Assembly: GCA_027484605.1 (NCBI GenBank)
Contig: JAIXSR010000116.1
Coordinates: 1-64,000, forward strand
Direction: 5' to 3'
Length of the DNA stretch: 64,000 nucleotides
DNA from: Hyphomicrobiales bacterium
Lineage (GTDB): Bacteria; Pseudomonadota; Alphaproteobacteria; Rhizobiales; Beijerinckiaceae
Position 1 is the first letter of the stretch; the number at the start of each line of letters is the position of its first letter. A program made the position numbers and the translations under genes. Positions 8,328 to 17,828 of the stretch are shown in pieces. A model generated the notes under the pieces. That model saw only the letters and a program-made list of their open reading frames with translations, was not told where the DNA came from and did no database searches.

Positions 8328-10736
8328 TCACCCCGCCTGGACGAAGCTGTCGATCACCATCTTGCGGCCGGCCTTGTCGAAATCGACGGTCAGCTTGTTG
8401 CCATCGACCTCGGCCACGGTGCCCGGGCCGAACTTGAGATGGAAGACACGGGCGCCGGCACCGAATTTCGATGGGCTGCCGGTGGAGGAGGCGAGGACGC
8501 GGCCCTCGATCAGGGCCGGGCCGCCCCGGCGTCCGGGATCCTGCGGGGCGGCGGATGGGCGGAAGCCGGCCTGGCTGGCCGCCTGGGCGCGCTGCCAGCC
8601 GGGGGTTGAATAGCTCGAGCCCTGGAAGGGCTGCACCTTGTCGAAGCGGCTGCCGCCACCCCCGCCATAGCCGCCGCCATAGATCTGGCGCTGCTGGCTG
8701 CCATAGGTGCCCTGGCCCTCCATCACCTCGACATGCTCGGCGGGCAGTTCGTCGATGAAGCGCGAGGGGATGGCCGCCTGCCACAGGCCATGGATGCGGC
8801 GATTGGTGGCGAAGAACAGCCGCGCACGCCGCTTCGCGCGGGTGAGACCGACATAGGCGAGGCGGCGTTCCTCCTCGAGCCCGGCCTTGCCCTGGTCGTC
8901 GAGGGCGCGCTGATGCGGGAAGACACCTTCTTCCCAGCCCGGCAGGAACACGGTCTCGAATTCGAGGCCCTTGGCGGCATGGAGCGTCATGATCGAGACG
9001 CGGTCGCTGCTGTCGGACGAGGCGGCATCCATCACCAGCCCGACATGTTCGAGGAAGCCGGCGAGATTCTCGAATTCCTCCATCGACCGGACGAGTTCCT
9101 TGAGGTTCTCGAGCCGGCCGGCGGCATCGGCCGAGCGGTCCTTCTTCCACATATCGGTATAGCCGGATTCCTCCAGAACCAGTTCCGCCAGTTCGTGATG
9201 CGGCTGGGTCTCGATCTGGGCGGACCAGCGGGAGAAGCTGTCCATCAGCTCGCGCAGGGTCTGGCGCTGCTTGGGCTTCAGCTCTTCCGTTTCCACCAGC
9301 ACGCGTGCGGCCTGCATCAGCGGCACGCGTTCGGCGCGCGAATAGCCATGCAGGACGGTGAGCACGGCATCGCCGATGCCGCGCTTCGGCGTGTTGATGA
9401 TCCGCTCGAAAGCGAGGTCATTCGAGGAGGAGGCGACGCATTTGAGATAGGCGAGGGCGTCGCGGATCTCGGCGCGTTCGTAGAAGCGCGGGCCGCCGAT
9501 CACGCGGTAGGGGATCGCGTTGGTGATGAAGCGTTCCTCGAATTCGCGCATCTGGAACGAGGCGCGGACGAGGATGGCCATCTGGTCGAGCACATGGCCC
9601 TTGTGCTGGAGGGATTCGATCTCGTCGGCGATCTGCCGGGCCTCCTCCTCGGAATCCCAGGCGCAGGCGACGGTGACCTTGTCGCCCAGCTCGCCCTCGG
9701 TGAAGAGCGTCTTGCCGAGCCGGCCCTCGTTCTTCTCGATCAGCCGGGCGGCGGCGCCGAGGATATGCCCGGTCGAGCGGTAATTGCGTTCCAGCCGGAC
9801 AACCGTGGCGCCCGGGAAGTCCTTCTCGAAGCGGAGGATGTTGTCGACCTCGGCGCCGCGCCAGCCATAGATCGACTGGTCGTCATCGCCCACGCAGCAG
9901 ATGTTGCGGCGGCCCTGCGCGACGAGGCGGAGCCAGAGATACTGGGCGACGTTGGTATCCTGATACTCGTCGACCAGGATGTAGCGGAAGCGCTCCTGAT
10001 ATTGCGCGAGGATTTCCGGATTGTCGCGGAAGAGCCGGATGGTCTCGAGCAGCAGGTCGCCGAAATCGACGGCATTGAGCGTCTTCAGCCGGTCCTGGTA
10101 GAGGCCGTATAGCTCGGCGCCGCGCCCGGCAAAGCCGATGGATTCCCCGGCCGAGACCTTGGCCGGCGCCAATGCGCGGTTCTTCCAGCTGTCGATCTGG
10201 TTTGCCAGCACACGGGCCGGCCAGCGCTTGTCGTCGATATCCTCGGCCTGCAGGATCTGCTTGATCAGGCGGATCTGGTCATCGGTGTCGAGGATGGTGA
10301 AATCCGGTTTGAGATCAACCACCTCGGCGTGGCGGCGAAGGAGCTTCGTGCCGATGGCATGGAAGGTGCCGAGCCAGGGCATGCCCTCGGCCACCGCGCC
10401 GACAATATGGGCGATGCGCTCCTTCATCTCGCGCGCGGCCTTGTTGGTGAAGGTCATCGCGAGGATCTCGTTCGGGCGTGCCCGCCCGGTGGCGATGATA
10501 TGCGCGATGCGGCTGGTCAGCACCTTCGTCTTGCCGGTGCCGGCGCCCGCGAGGACGAGAACGGGGCCGTCCATGGCCTCGACAGCGCGGAGCTGTTCCG
10601 GGTTGAGGCCGGCCAGATAGGTCGAGGCCGGGGCCGCAGCCGCCCGCGCGCGCGCCGCCAGCCCGCCGGGCTGCGGCTGCACCTTCGGGGCCGGCTCGGC
10701 GGAGGACCAGCTATCGAGCGAAAACGGATCGGACAA
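8328..10736 (-). CDS. uvrD: UvrD/PcrA-type superfamily 1 DNA helicase
   Basis: ATP-dependent 3'-5' DNA helicase for excision and mismatch repair or removal of RecA filaments. It is an 802-residue protein with SF1A motifs in order: Walker A GAGTGKTKVLTSR near residue 62, AMTFTNKAAREMKERI, ILVDEYQDTNVAQY, VGDDDQSIYGWRGA, RLERNYRST, and the late motifs IMTLHAAKGLEFETVFLPG and LAYVGLTRAK. A glycine-rich linker (GGGYGGGGGSRF) precedes a small C-terminal Tudor-like domain (KFGPGTVAEVDGNKLTVDF) found in UvrD/PcrA proteins. The N terminus has an alanine-rich stretch. UvrD and PcrA cannot be separated confidently by eye; the family is certain. Confidence 0.93.
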   Translation of the reverse strand: MSDPFSLDSWSSAEPAPKVQPQPGGLAARARAAAAPASTYLAGLNPEQLRAVEAMDGPVLVLAGAGTGKTKVLTSRIAHIIATGRARPNEILAMTFTNKAAREMKERIAHIVGAVAEGMPWLGTFHAIGTKLLRRHAEVVDLKPDFTILDTDDQIRLIKQILQAEDIDDKRWPARVLANQIDSWKNRALAPAKVSAGESIGFAGRGAELYGLYQDRLKTLNAVDFGDLLLETIRLFRDNPEILAQYQERFRYILVDEYQDTNVAQYLWLRLVAQGRRNICCVGDDDQSIYGWRGAEVDNILRFEKDFPGATVVRLERNYRSTGHILGAAARLIEKNEGRLGKTLFTEGELGDKVTVACAWDSEEEARQIADEIESLQHKGHVLDQMAILVRASFQMREFEERFITNAIPYRVIGGPRFYERAEIRDALAYLKCVASSSNDLAFERIINTPKRGIGDAVLTVLHGYSRAERVPLMQAARVLVETEELKPKQRQTLRELMDSFSRWSAQIETQPHHELAELVLEESGYTDMWKKDRSADAAGRLENLKELVRSMEEFENLAGFLEHVGLVMDAASSDSSDRVSIMTLHAAKGLEFETVFLPGWEEGVFPHQRALDDQGKAGLEEERRLAYVGLTRAKRRARLFFATNRRIHGLWQAAIPSRFIDELPAEHVEVMEGQGTYGSQQRQIYGGGYGGGGGSRFDKVQPFQGSSYSTPGWQRAQAASQAGFRPSAAPQDPGRRGGPALIEGRVLASSTGSPSKFGAGARVFHLKFGPGTVAEVDGNKLTVDFDKAGRKMVIDSFVQAG

Positions 10737-10866
10737 CGAATTGCTTCACATCTGGGCGGCCGGACCCTGCTTCGTCCGGCGCCTTCGGAACCCTGCTATA
10801 TGCGTGATTCGTAGCATAAGTCAGGGCCGCGTTCATGCGGCCATTTGCGTCCGGCTGGGGATGGGC

Positions 10867-11361
10867 TCACGGCCGGCCGGCGATTTTCGGCCAATGGCCG
10901 TTGGCGCGGCTGATATTGCCGGCCATGTCCTTCTCCCATTCCGCCTTCACGGCGAGATCATAGTTGAGATAGAGCCGGCCATTCTCGACACGCCAGGCCA
11001 TCGGATCGCCCTTGGCCGTGTAGCCCTGCGCGACAGCCCAGGCGCAATGCCCGCCATAGGCCGGCATGAAGGCTTCCGGCCGGGCGGTGAAAGCCTGCCG
11101 GTTGGCCTCGCTGGCGAAATGCCACTCGACCCCGGCATGCCGCAGCGGCAGGTCAGCCCGGCCCTCGCGCGGCTGGCCCTCCTTGAAATAGGCGACGGGG
11201 TCATAGCCGCCGAGGGCGATGCCGGGCTTCAGCGTCGTGTCGATGGCGGCCGGGCGGGCGGCCCAGGGCATCATCGCCGCGAGACGCGGCGAGAGGCTGA
11301 TTGTGCCGAGCGCGGCTGTTCCGAGGCCCAGCCCGAGAATGACCAGATTTCGCCGATGCAT
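10867..11361 (-). CDS. Exported YHS-domain protein
   Basis: A 164-residue protein with an N-terminal signal or anchor (MHRRNLVILGLGLGTAALG) and a YHS-type domain: ALGGYDPVAYFKEGQPREG, then WHFASEANRQAFTARPEAFMPAYGGHCAWAVAQG. YHS domains are small folds often linked to metal sites; the exact role of these exported proteins is not established. The open frame extends upstream to 11463, but the ATG at 11361 has AGGA 6 bases ahead and starts directly with the signal peptide. It is divergent from the DUF1993 gene. A GC-rich hairpin (about 10829-10846) lies after the stop, without a T run. Confidence 0.78.
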   Translation of the reverse strand: MHRRNLVILGLGLGTAALGTISLSPRLAAMMPWAARPAAIDTTLKPGIALGGYDPVAYFKEGQPREGRADLPLRHAGVEWHFASEANRQAFTARPEAFMPAYGGHCAWAVAQGYTAKGDPMAWRVENGRLYLNYDLAVKAEWEKDMAGNISRANGHWPKIAGRP

Positions 11362-11552
11362 GATTCCTGCTCCCTGTCGCGGGGAGGTTGCGCCGGGGTT
11401 CCGCCCACGCCCAAGCCACATTGTCGTGAGGGCCGGGTGAGCGGATGCCGGTTGCGGTTGCATGGTCGTGCAAGGCCCTTGCGATGCCCCGCGAGATGCG
11501 CGATGCCAGGAGCCATCGCCCCGTTTCCCGGTGGCCTCGCGAAGGAAATCCC

Positions 11553-12059
11553 ATGTCGACCATGACCATGACCGGCCTGACCACGCTCGGCCAGACGCTC
11601 GATGCCCTGATCCGCATCCTCGACAAGCTGGCGGCCCATGCCGAGGCCCGCAAGATCGAGGAATCCGTCTATCTGCAGGCGCGGCTCTATCCCGACATGT
11701 TCGCCTTCACGCGGCAGATCCAGATTGCGTGTGACTTCGCCAAAGGGGCCGCGGCACGCATGGCCGGCCAGGAGGTTCCTTCCTGGGCGGACGAGGAGAA
11801 GAGCATTGCCGATCTCAAGGGGCGGGTGGAGCGGACGAAGGCCTTCATCGCCGCGATCGATCCGATGCTCTATGCCGGCTCGGATGGCCGCATGCTCACG
11901 ATCAAGCTGGGCCGGAATGCCCCGGAACTCGAGATGGCCGGGCAGGATTATTTCGCGAAGGTGGTGCTGCCGAATTTCTTTTTCCACGCCTCGATGGCCT
12001 ACGCGATCCTGCGCCATTGCGGGGTCGAACTCGGCAAGGGTGATTTCCTCAACCGCTGA
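11553..12059 (+). CDS. DUF1993 family protein
   Basis: A 168-residue soluble protein matching the DUF1993 pattern: an N-terminal helix with LTTLGQTLDALIRILDKLAAHAEARK, the conserved YLQARLYPDMFAFTRQIQIACDFAKG, and a late NFFFHASMAYAILRHCGVELGKGDFL. The fold is thought to be a DinB-like four-helix bundle; no reaction is known. The open frame extends back to 11445, but the ATG at 11553 is preceded by GAAGGAA and starts the conserved domain. It stands alone between the divergent YHS gene and the lactate dehydrogenase gene. Confidence 0.82.
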   Translation: MSTMTMTGLTTLGQTLDALIRILDKLAAHAEARKIEESVYLQARLYPDMFAFTRQIQIACDFAKGAAARMAGQEVPSWADEEKSIADLKGRVERTKAFIAAIDPMLYAGSDGRMLTIKLGRNAPELEMAGQDYFAKVVLPNFFFHASMAYAILRHCGVELGKGDFLNR

Positions 12060-12158
12060 TGGGTGTGATCGGTTGACTTTGGCGTTAGGTCAGCCATGCT
12101 GACCCAAACAGAAGGCGGAGCCGCCGTGCAACCGCCACCAGCAAGGGAAGAAAACCCC

Positions 12159-13565
12159 ATGGCCGAAGCCCCCAAGCCCTCGCCCGCCACGATTGCCGCT
12201 GTCACGCTGGCCCTCCAGCAGCGCTTCGGCAATCGCTGCGTGACCAGCGAGGCCGTGCGTCAGCAGCATGCCCATACCACGACCTGGCTCGCGACCGAGC
12301 CGCCGGACATGGTGGTCTTTGTCGAGACGGCCGAAGAGGTGCAGCAGGTGGTGCAGGTCTGCGCCGAGCACCGCGTGCCGGTCATCCCGTTCGGGGCGGG
12401 CTCCTCGCTCGAGGGGCATCTCAACGCGCCGCGCGGCGGTGTCTCGGTCGACCTGTCGGGCATGAAGCGGATCCTCGCAGTGCATCCCGAGGATCTCGAC
12501 TGCGTGGTCGAGCCGGGCGTGACGCGCAAGGAGCTCAATGATTATCTCAAGAGCTACGGGCTGTTCTTCCCGATCGATCCGGGTGCCGATGCCTCGCTCG
12601 GCGGCATGGTGGCGACGCGGGCCTCGGGCACGAATGCCGTCCGCTACGGCACGATGAAGGACAATGTGATCGCGCTCGAGGCGGTGATGCCGAACGGGGA
12701 GGTCGTCACCACGGCGCGGCGGGCGAAGAAGACCAGCGCGGGCTATGATCTCACCCGGCTCTTCGTCGGCTCGGAGGGCACGCTCGGCGTGGTCACCAAG
12801 ATCACGCTCAAGCTGCATGGCCTGCCGGAGGCGATCTCGGCCGGTGTCTGCCCGTTCCCGAGCGTCAAGGCGGCGGCGGATGCCACGATCATGACCATCC
12901 AGACCGGCCTGCCGGTGGCCCGGATCGAGTTGCTCGATGCGGTGCAGGTCAAGGCCGTCAATGCCTATTCCAAGCTCTCGATGCCGGAGACGCCGGTCCT
13001 GCTGGTGGAGTTCCACGGCACCGAGCAAGGCGTGGCGGAACAGGCGGAGCGTTTCGGCGAGATCGCGGCCGATCTGGGCGGCGGGCCTTTCGAATGGGCC
13101 ACCAAGCCGGAGGACCGGACGCGTCTCTGGCAGGCACGGCATGATGCCTATTGGTCCGTCATGGCCCTGCGCCCGGGCGTGAAGCCCTTCGCGACCGATA
13201 TCTGCGTGCCGATTTCCCACCTCGCCGATTGCATCGAGGAAACGCAGGCGGATATCGCCGCCTGCGGGCTGATCGCGCCGATTGTCGGCCATGTCGGCGA
13301 CGGAAATTTCCATACCTCGGTGCTGGTCGATACCAGCAGCGAGGCGGAAATGACGGTGGTGAAGGGGTTCCTGACCCGCCTTGTCGAACGCGCGCACCGG
13401 ATGGAGGGGACCTGCACCGGCGAACACGGGGTCGGCCAGGGCAAGATGAAATATCTCGAGCCCGAACTCGGCGCGCCGGCCCTCGATGCGATGCGGCTGA
13501 TCAAGCGGGCACTCGATCCGGACAACATCATGAATCCCGGGAAGATCGTCACGCTTCAGCCGTGA
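12159..13565 (+). CDS. FAD-linked D-lactate dehydrogenase (cytochrome) / glycolate oxidase-type enzyme
   Basis: Flavoenzyme that oxidises a D-2-hydroxy acid, most likely D-lactate, to the keto acid and passes electrons to the respiratory chain. The N-terminal FAD-binding-4 domain has PVIPFGAGSSLEGHLNAPRGG and DPGADASLGGMVATRASGTNAVRYGT. The C-terminal FAD-oxidase domain ends with GHVGDGNFHTSVL (metal/substrate histidines), CTGEHGVGQGKMKYLEPELG and LIKRALDPDNIMNPGKI. The ATG at 12159 (468 residues) follows AAGGGAAG, while an upstream ATG at 12096 adds 21 low-complexity residues and is less likely. D-lactate versus glycolate cannot be settled here, though a single-subunit protein of this size favours D-lactate. 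Confidence 0.87.
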   Translation: MAEAPKPSPATIAAVTLALQQRFGNRCVTSEAVRQQHAHTTTWLATEPPDMVVFVETAEEVQQVVQVCAEHRVPVIPFGAGSSLEGHLNAPRGGVSVDLSGMKRILAVHPEDLDCVVEPGVTRKELNDYLKSYGLFFPIDPGADASLGGMVATRASGTNAVRYGTMKDNVIALEAVMPNGEVVTTARRAKKTSAGYDLTRLFVGSEGTLGVVTKITLKLHGLPEAISAGVCPFPSVKAAADATIMTIQTGLPVARIELLDAVQVKAVNAYSKLSMPETPVLLVEFHGTEQGVAEQAERFGEIAADLGGGPFEWATKPEDRTRLWQARHDAYWSVMALRPGVKPFATDICVPISHLADCIEETQADIAACGLIAPIVGHVGDGNFHTSVLVDTSSEAEMTVVKGFLTRLVERAHRMEGTCTGEHGVGQGKMKYLEPELGAPALDAMRLIKRALDPDNIMNPGKIVTLQP

Positions 13566-13661
13566 TCATTGCGTCCTTTCGCGCTAGGTTATGATGGGGA
13601 ACCGATCGGAAGGGCCGTGATTCTGCCTGGCCGTGCCGGTCCGTCGTGAACGGGAGACATC

Positions 13662-16600
13662 GTGCGGGATCTGCTGACCGGCCTCGCTGCCCTGCTCGCC
13701 CTGGCGCTGATCGCGCTGATGGTGGGGCCGCACTTTGTCGACTGGGACAGCCAGCGCCTGCGGGTGGCCGGGCTTGTCAGCCAGCGGCTGGGCCTGCCGG
13801 CGACGATTTCGGGCCCGCTCTCGATCCGCTTCCTGCCGACGCCGACGCTGGATGCCGAGCGCATCACGCTCGGGCCGGCGGAGCGGCCGCTGGTGCAGAT
13901 GCGCCGGCTGCATCTCACCCTTTCCGCCACCGCGCTGCTTTCCGGCAAGCTCGCCTTTTCCGAAGCGCAGGCCGAGGAGCCGGTCCTGTTCCTCGAGGCG
14001 CTCCGGCCCTGGCTGGAACGGCTCGACCAGGGTGGCGGCACGCCGGCGCTGCCGGTGATCGGGTTCGAGGCCCTGCAACTCGACCGGCTGGCGCTGGCCG
14101 ACGCCCCGGGCGCGGCGGGCGAGATGCTGGCCGGGCCCTTCACGCTGCGGATCGAGGCGCCGGATCTGGCCGGCCCCTTCCGCATCCAGGGGCAGGATGC
14201 CAGCCAGCAGCGGGACCTGAAGATCCAGCTCGGCCAGTTCGACAAGGGGCGCGCGCGGCTGCGCGGCACGCTGGAGGACAAGGGCTTCGGCGGGCGCGTG
14301 GCGCTGGATGGCTGGTTCGCGGTGCCGGGCGTGGCCGGGCGGCCGCTCTTTGACGGGTCGGCAAGCTTCAACGGCAATCCTGTCCTCGGCGAGCCGAAGG
14401 TCCAGATGCCCTTCCAGGGCAGTGCCCGGCTGGTTGTCCAGCGGAACCAGGTGATTGCCGATCCGGTCAATGTGACCCTGGGCGGCGCCGACCAGGGCGT
14501 GGCCTGGGCCGGGCAGGCCTATCTCGATCTGGCGACGCCGCGCCCGCGCCTCAAGGCGCGCCTCGATGCGAAACGCATCGACGGTGCCGGGCTGTTCGGC
14601 GCCAGTGCGGAGGGCCGGCGGCCGTTCCGGCTCGATGCCGGCCTCGTTCCGGCCGTGTCCTGGCTGGACGGGCAGGTCGAACTCGGCCTTGGCGTGCTGC
14701 AATTGCCGGGCGGGCTGGTCCAGAATGTGCTGGTCCGGACCGGCTTCGAAGCGGGCGGTGCCCGGCTCGAGGCCGCCTCGGCGGATCTGCCGGGCGGAAC
14801 ACGCCTCGCCTTCAGCCGCGCCGATGCAGCCGGGACGGCGGTGATCGACGGCAGGCTCGGGGTGGAAACCGAGGAATTGCATGTGCTTGCCGGCTGGCTG
14901 CGCGGCGGCGACCATCTGGCGCAATTGCCGCAGCGGGCGCGGCTCGGCGTCCGGCTGAAAGGCGATTTCGCCGGGATCGCGCTCGATGGCTTCGAGATTG
15001 ACAGCCCGGCCGGACAATTGCGCGGTGCGGGCCGCTTCACGCCCGCCGGCGTGCTGGCCGGTTCGCTGCCCCGACTGGCGCTGGACCTCCGCGCCGAGCG
15101 CTTCGATGGCCGCGTGCTGGCGGCGCTGGATCCGCTGCGGCCGGTGCCCGGGCTCGACCTCTCGACGCGGCTGGGCATTGCGCGGCTCGTGGTCGATGGC
15201 CGCGACATGGGCGGTCTCGATGTCGATATCGAGCGCGCACAGGAGAGCGGCACCCTGCGGCATCTCCGGCTGACCGGCCCGCGCGGCGAGAGCATCCTCC
15301 TTTCCGGCACGGCTTCCGGCGAGGGCCTGAACCTGACCGCCAAGCTGGATGCGCCCCGTCTGGGCGAGCTGAGCCGGGTGGCGGCGGCCCTGCTGCCGGG
15401 CACGGCGACGGAGATGATCGTCGCCCGCGCCGCGGCGCTCGAACCGGCCATCGCCGTCGCCAATATCCGGCTGCAGCACAAGGCCGGCGAGGCCACCTGG
15501 GATGTGGCCTTTGACGGGAAATTCGCCGGGACCGAGGCCATGGGCCGGAGCCATTCGCTGCTCAAGGGCGACCAGCTCCACCTGTCGCTGGAGGGGCGCC
15601 TCGCCAATCCGGAGGGCGCGATCCTGGCCTCGCAGCTTTCGGGCGTGAGCCTGCCGCCGGGCGAGGGGGAAGGGCTCGTGACCTTCCGCGCCGAGGGCAA
15701 TCCCCGCCGCCTTGTCTCCGGGCAGGTGGAGGCAAGGCTGGGCCAGACCGAATTCCGGCTGGATGGCGGCGTGAATCCGTTCCGTTCGACGCCGGTCGAG
15801 GGGCGGCTGACGCTGACGGCCGCCGATGCCGGCCGTGTCGGCCGCGCCCTGATCGGCGACCGGGCGACCCTGGGCGACGGGCGCCCGGCCCGGATTGCCG
15901 CCGTGCTGCGCGGCTCGCGCGAGACCATCACCCTCGCCGATCTCGATGCCCGGCTGGGGGATCTGCCGATCCGCGGCGAGATTGCCTTCGACCTGACCCG
16001 TGGCGGGCAGGTGGCCGGCCAGATCCGTACGGGCACGCTGGCGCTCGAAGGCCTGCTGGCGCCGGTTCTCGGTCGGGCCTGGCCGGATTTTGCGACCAGT
16101 TGGCCGAAGACCGGCTTTGCTATGGCCGTGAGGCCGCCGCTGGCGGGCGATCTCTGGATCGAGGCCGAGCGCCTTGCCCTGCCGGGGGGCACCCTGCTGG
16201 AGACACCGCAATTCGTCTTCCGTTTCGGAGCCGATTCCGTGGGGCTGGAAGCGTTCGAGGCCCGTTCGGGCGAGGCCCGGATTTCCGGGACGGTGTCGCT
16301 TCTGCGCAAGGGCGATACGGCAGAAGCCGCCGGCCGGCTCGACCTTGCCCGCTGGCCCCTTGCCGCGCCGGGAGGGCGCCTCTCCGGATCCCTGCCTTTC
16401 TCGGCTTCCGGCGGCACCTGGCTCGATCTTGTGGCCAGCCTCGCCGGGGCCGGCCAGCTGGCTTTCGATGATCTCGTCATTGCAGGGCTCGATCCCGGCG
16501 CCCTGCCACGGGTGAGCGCGACGCCGATCGATGCGATCGACCCTGTCACCGAACTGGTGGTGGGCGGGCTGGTGGACAGGGCGCTCCAGCAGGGCGAATG

Positions 16601-17252
16601 GCGCGTTCCCGGCCGGTCGCAGCCGGCGGGGATGAGCAACGGGCAATTGCGCGTGAGCCTCGCGCCGGAACGCGCCGGAACCGGGGAAGCGGCGGTGACG
16701 ATCCAGCCCGCGATCCTGTTCGATCTCGTGCGGCGCGAGGTCGAGGCGCGGTTCCAGCTCCGCCAGGCCGGCATCCCTCCGGGCTGGCGCGGGGCGGCGC
16801 CGGAAATCGGGCTCACCCTCGCCGCGCGGCCGGATCCGCGCCGGGCAGGCATGAGCCCGCTGCAACGGCGGATCGATGTCGCCTCGCTTCTCAATGGGTT
16901 CCTCGCCATGGCGATCCAGCGCGATCTCGAGAAGGCGGAGGCTTTCGAGGCGGATCTGCGCGAACGTGCCGCGCAATTGCGGCGCCAGCGGGCGGATCAG
17001 TACCAGGCCCGGCGCCAGCGCGAGATTCTCGAGGTCGAGGCGGTGATCGAGCAGGAGACAGCGGCGATCCGGCGTCGTGCCGCTGCGGCGGCCGAATTCA
17101 ACCGGCAGCAGGCTGTCCGGGCCGAGCAGGCCCGCCTCGCCGAGGAGGAAAAGCAGCGCCGCGAGGCGCAGGCGCGGCAGGACCAGGCCACGCCACCGCC
17201 GGCCCGGCTGCCGCCGCTCGACCTGACGGCGCCTGTGCCGCCGCCGGGCTAG
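13662..17252 (+). CDS. Large AsmA-family envelope protein
   Basis: A 1196-residue protein starting at a GTG (13662) with GGGAG upstream. Residues about 5-24 form one membrane segment (LLTGLAALLALALIALMVG), followed by the AsmA signature LPATISGPLSIRFLPTPTLDAERITLG. The body is a long run of beta-rich repeats of the kind now seen as bridge-like lipid-transfer folds between inner and outer membranes. The last 110 residues are different: a highly charged Arg/Glu/Gln-rich coiled-coil-like stretch and a proline-rich end (PPPARLPPLDL). AsmA relatives act in outer-membrane phospholipid or lipopolysaccharide homeostasis; the role here is inferred from that. It is monocistronic by position. Confidence 0.85.
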   Translation: MRDLLTGLAALLALALIALMVGPHFVDWDSQRLRVAGLVSQRLGLPATISGPLSIRFLPTPTLDAERITLGPAERPLVQMRRLHLTLSATALLSGKLAFSEAQAEEPVLFLEALRPWLERLDQGGGTPALPVIGFEALQLDRLALADAPGAAGEMLAGPFTLRIEAPDLAGPFRIQGQDASQQRDLKIQLGQFDKGRARLRGTLEDKGFGGRVALDGWFAVPGVAGRPLFDGSASFNGNPVLGEPKVQMPFQGSARLVVQRNQVIADPVNVTLGGADQGVAWAGQAYLDLATPRPRLKARLDAKRIDGAGLFGASAEGRRPFRLDAGLVPAVSWLDGQVELGLGVLQLPGGLVQNVLVRTGFEAGGARLEAASADLPGGTRLAFSRADAAGTAVIDGRLGVETEELHVLAGWLRGGDHLAQLPQRARLGVRLKGDFAGIALDGFEIDSPAGQLRGAGRFTPAGVLAGSLPRLALDLRAERFDGRVLAALDPLRPVPGLDLSTRLGIARLVVDGRDMGGLDVDIERAQESGTLRHLRLTGPRGESILLSGTASGEGLNLTAKLDAPRLGELSRVAAALLPGTATEMIVARAAALEPAIAVANIRLQHKAGEATWDVAFDGKFAGTEAMGRSHSLLKGDQLHLSLEGRLANPEGAILASQLSGVSLPPGEGEGLVTFRAEGNPRRLVSGQVEARLGQTEFRLDGGVNPFRSTPVEGRLTLTAADAGRVGRALIGDRATLGDGRPARIAAVLRGSRETITLADLDARLGDLPIRGEIAFDLTRGGQVAGQIRTGTLALEGLLAPVLGRAWPDFATSWPKTGFAMAVRPPLAGDLWIEAERLALPGGTLLETPQFVFRFGADSVGLEAFEARSGEARISGTVSLLRKGDTAEAAGRLDLARWPLAAPGGRLSGSLPFSASGGTWLDLVASLAGAGQLAFDDLVIAGLDPGALPRVSATPIDAIDPVTELVVGGLVDRALQQGEWRVPGRSQPAGMSNGQLRVSLAPERAGTGEAAVTIQPAILFDLVRREVEARFQLRQAGIPPGWRGAAPEIGLTLAARPDPRRAGMSPLQRRIDVASLLNGFLAMAIQRDLEKAEAFEADLRERAAQLRRQRADQYQARRQREILEVEAVIEQETAAIRRRAAAAAEFNRQQAVRAEQARLAEEEKQRREAQARQDQATPPPARLPPLDLTAPVPPPG

Positions 17253-17259
17253 CCGGCGC

Positions 17260-17505
17260 TCAGGCTTCCGGATCCGCCTTGCCGGCCAGGATGCCGCCGG
17301 TCATCAGCCATTCGAGCAGATGCACCCGGATCGCGGAGGAGAGGTTCCCGTCGCGGCGGTCGCGGTCGATCTCCTCGACCAGCGCGCTGAGGCTCCGGCC
17401 CTCGCTCTCGGCCTTCTGCCGCAGGAAGCGCCAGAAAGGCTCTTCCAGCGAGATCGAAGTGGCATGGCCGGCAATGCGCAGGCTGCGCTTGATGATGGCG
17501 GGCAT
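17260..17505 (-). CDS. Ribbon-helix-helix domain protein
   Basis: An 81-residue protein matching the alphaproteobacterial ribbon-helix-helix family (PF13467-like): the N-terminal strand KRSLRIAGHATSISLEEPFW, then helices FLRQKAESEGRSLSALVEEID and NLSSAIRVHLLEWLM. It is likely a small DNA-binding regulator, although targets of this subfamily are unknown to me. It is separated by 3 bases from the DUF4169 gene upstream, and these two small genes lie immediately downstream of fumC on the same strand. Confidence 0.82.
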   Translation of the reverse strand: MPAIIKRSLRIAGHATSISLEEPFWRFLRQKAESEGRSLSALVEEIDRDRRDGNLSSAIRVHLLEWLMTGGILAGKADPEA

Positions 17506-17508
17506 CGA

Positions 17509-17706
17509 TCAGCGGGGCTTTTCGGGGCCGGGCTCGATGCGCCCAGCCTCGTGCTGCCGGCTCTGGCGGGTTTCCTCGGCCTTGCGGGCCTGCTTCTCGG
17601 CCTTTTTCTGGCCGAAGCGGATGCGGTTTTCCTGCGCCTGTTTCTCGGCCTCGGCGCGGGCCAGCTTCTTCCGGGCCTGCCGGAGATTGATGACGTTGTC
17701 GCTCAT
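17509..17706 (-). CDS. DUF4169 family small protein
   Basis: A 65-residue, very charged protein: MSDNVINLRQARKKLARAEAEKQAQENRIRFGQKKAEK and onward. The NVINLRxARK start and ENRxxFG are the recognisable DUF4169 pattern. It is probably all helical; function unknown. The ATG at 17706 is chosen because it begins the conserved motif, while an ATG at 17754 would add 16 unrelated residues. It is paired with the ribbon-helix-helix gene (3-base gap), an association common in alphaproteobacteria downstream of fumC. Confidence 0.82.
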   Translation of the reverse strand: MSDNVINLRQARKKLARAEAEKQAQENRIRFGQKKAEKQARKAEETRQSRQHEAGRIEPGPEKPR

Positions 17707-17777
17707 GGAACCGCACCGGGGGAAGTGAACATCCGGCCCGAACCATGCCTCCAACCGCCGGGGATGGCAATGCGGTG

Positions 17778-17813
17778 CGGTCCGCCCCCTGCCGGCACGC
17801 CGGTTGCGGACCG
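17778..17813 (-). terminator. Possible fumC terminator-like hairpin without T run
   Basis: CGGTCCGC (17778-17785) pairs with GCGGACCG (17806-17813), and GCCGGC/GCCGG lies inside. There is no clear T run, so it may stall rather than end transcription between fumC and the DUF4169 gene. Confidence 0.3.
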
Positions 17814-17828
17814 CGGGGCCCCCTTGTC

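Noticed and set aside
13584-16976. 1130-codon open frame on the minus strand across the AsmA gene
   Set aside because: GC-rich antisense shadow: composition is Arg/Pro/Gly/Gln-heavy with no domain, while the plus strand encodes a clear AsmA protein.
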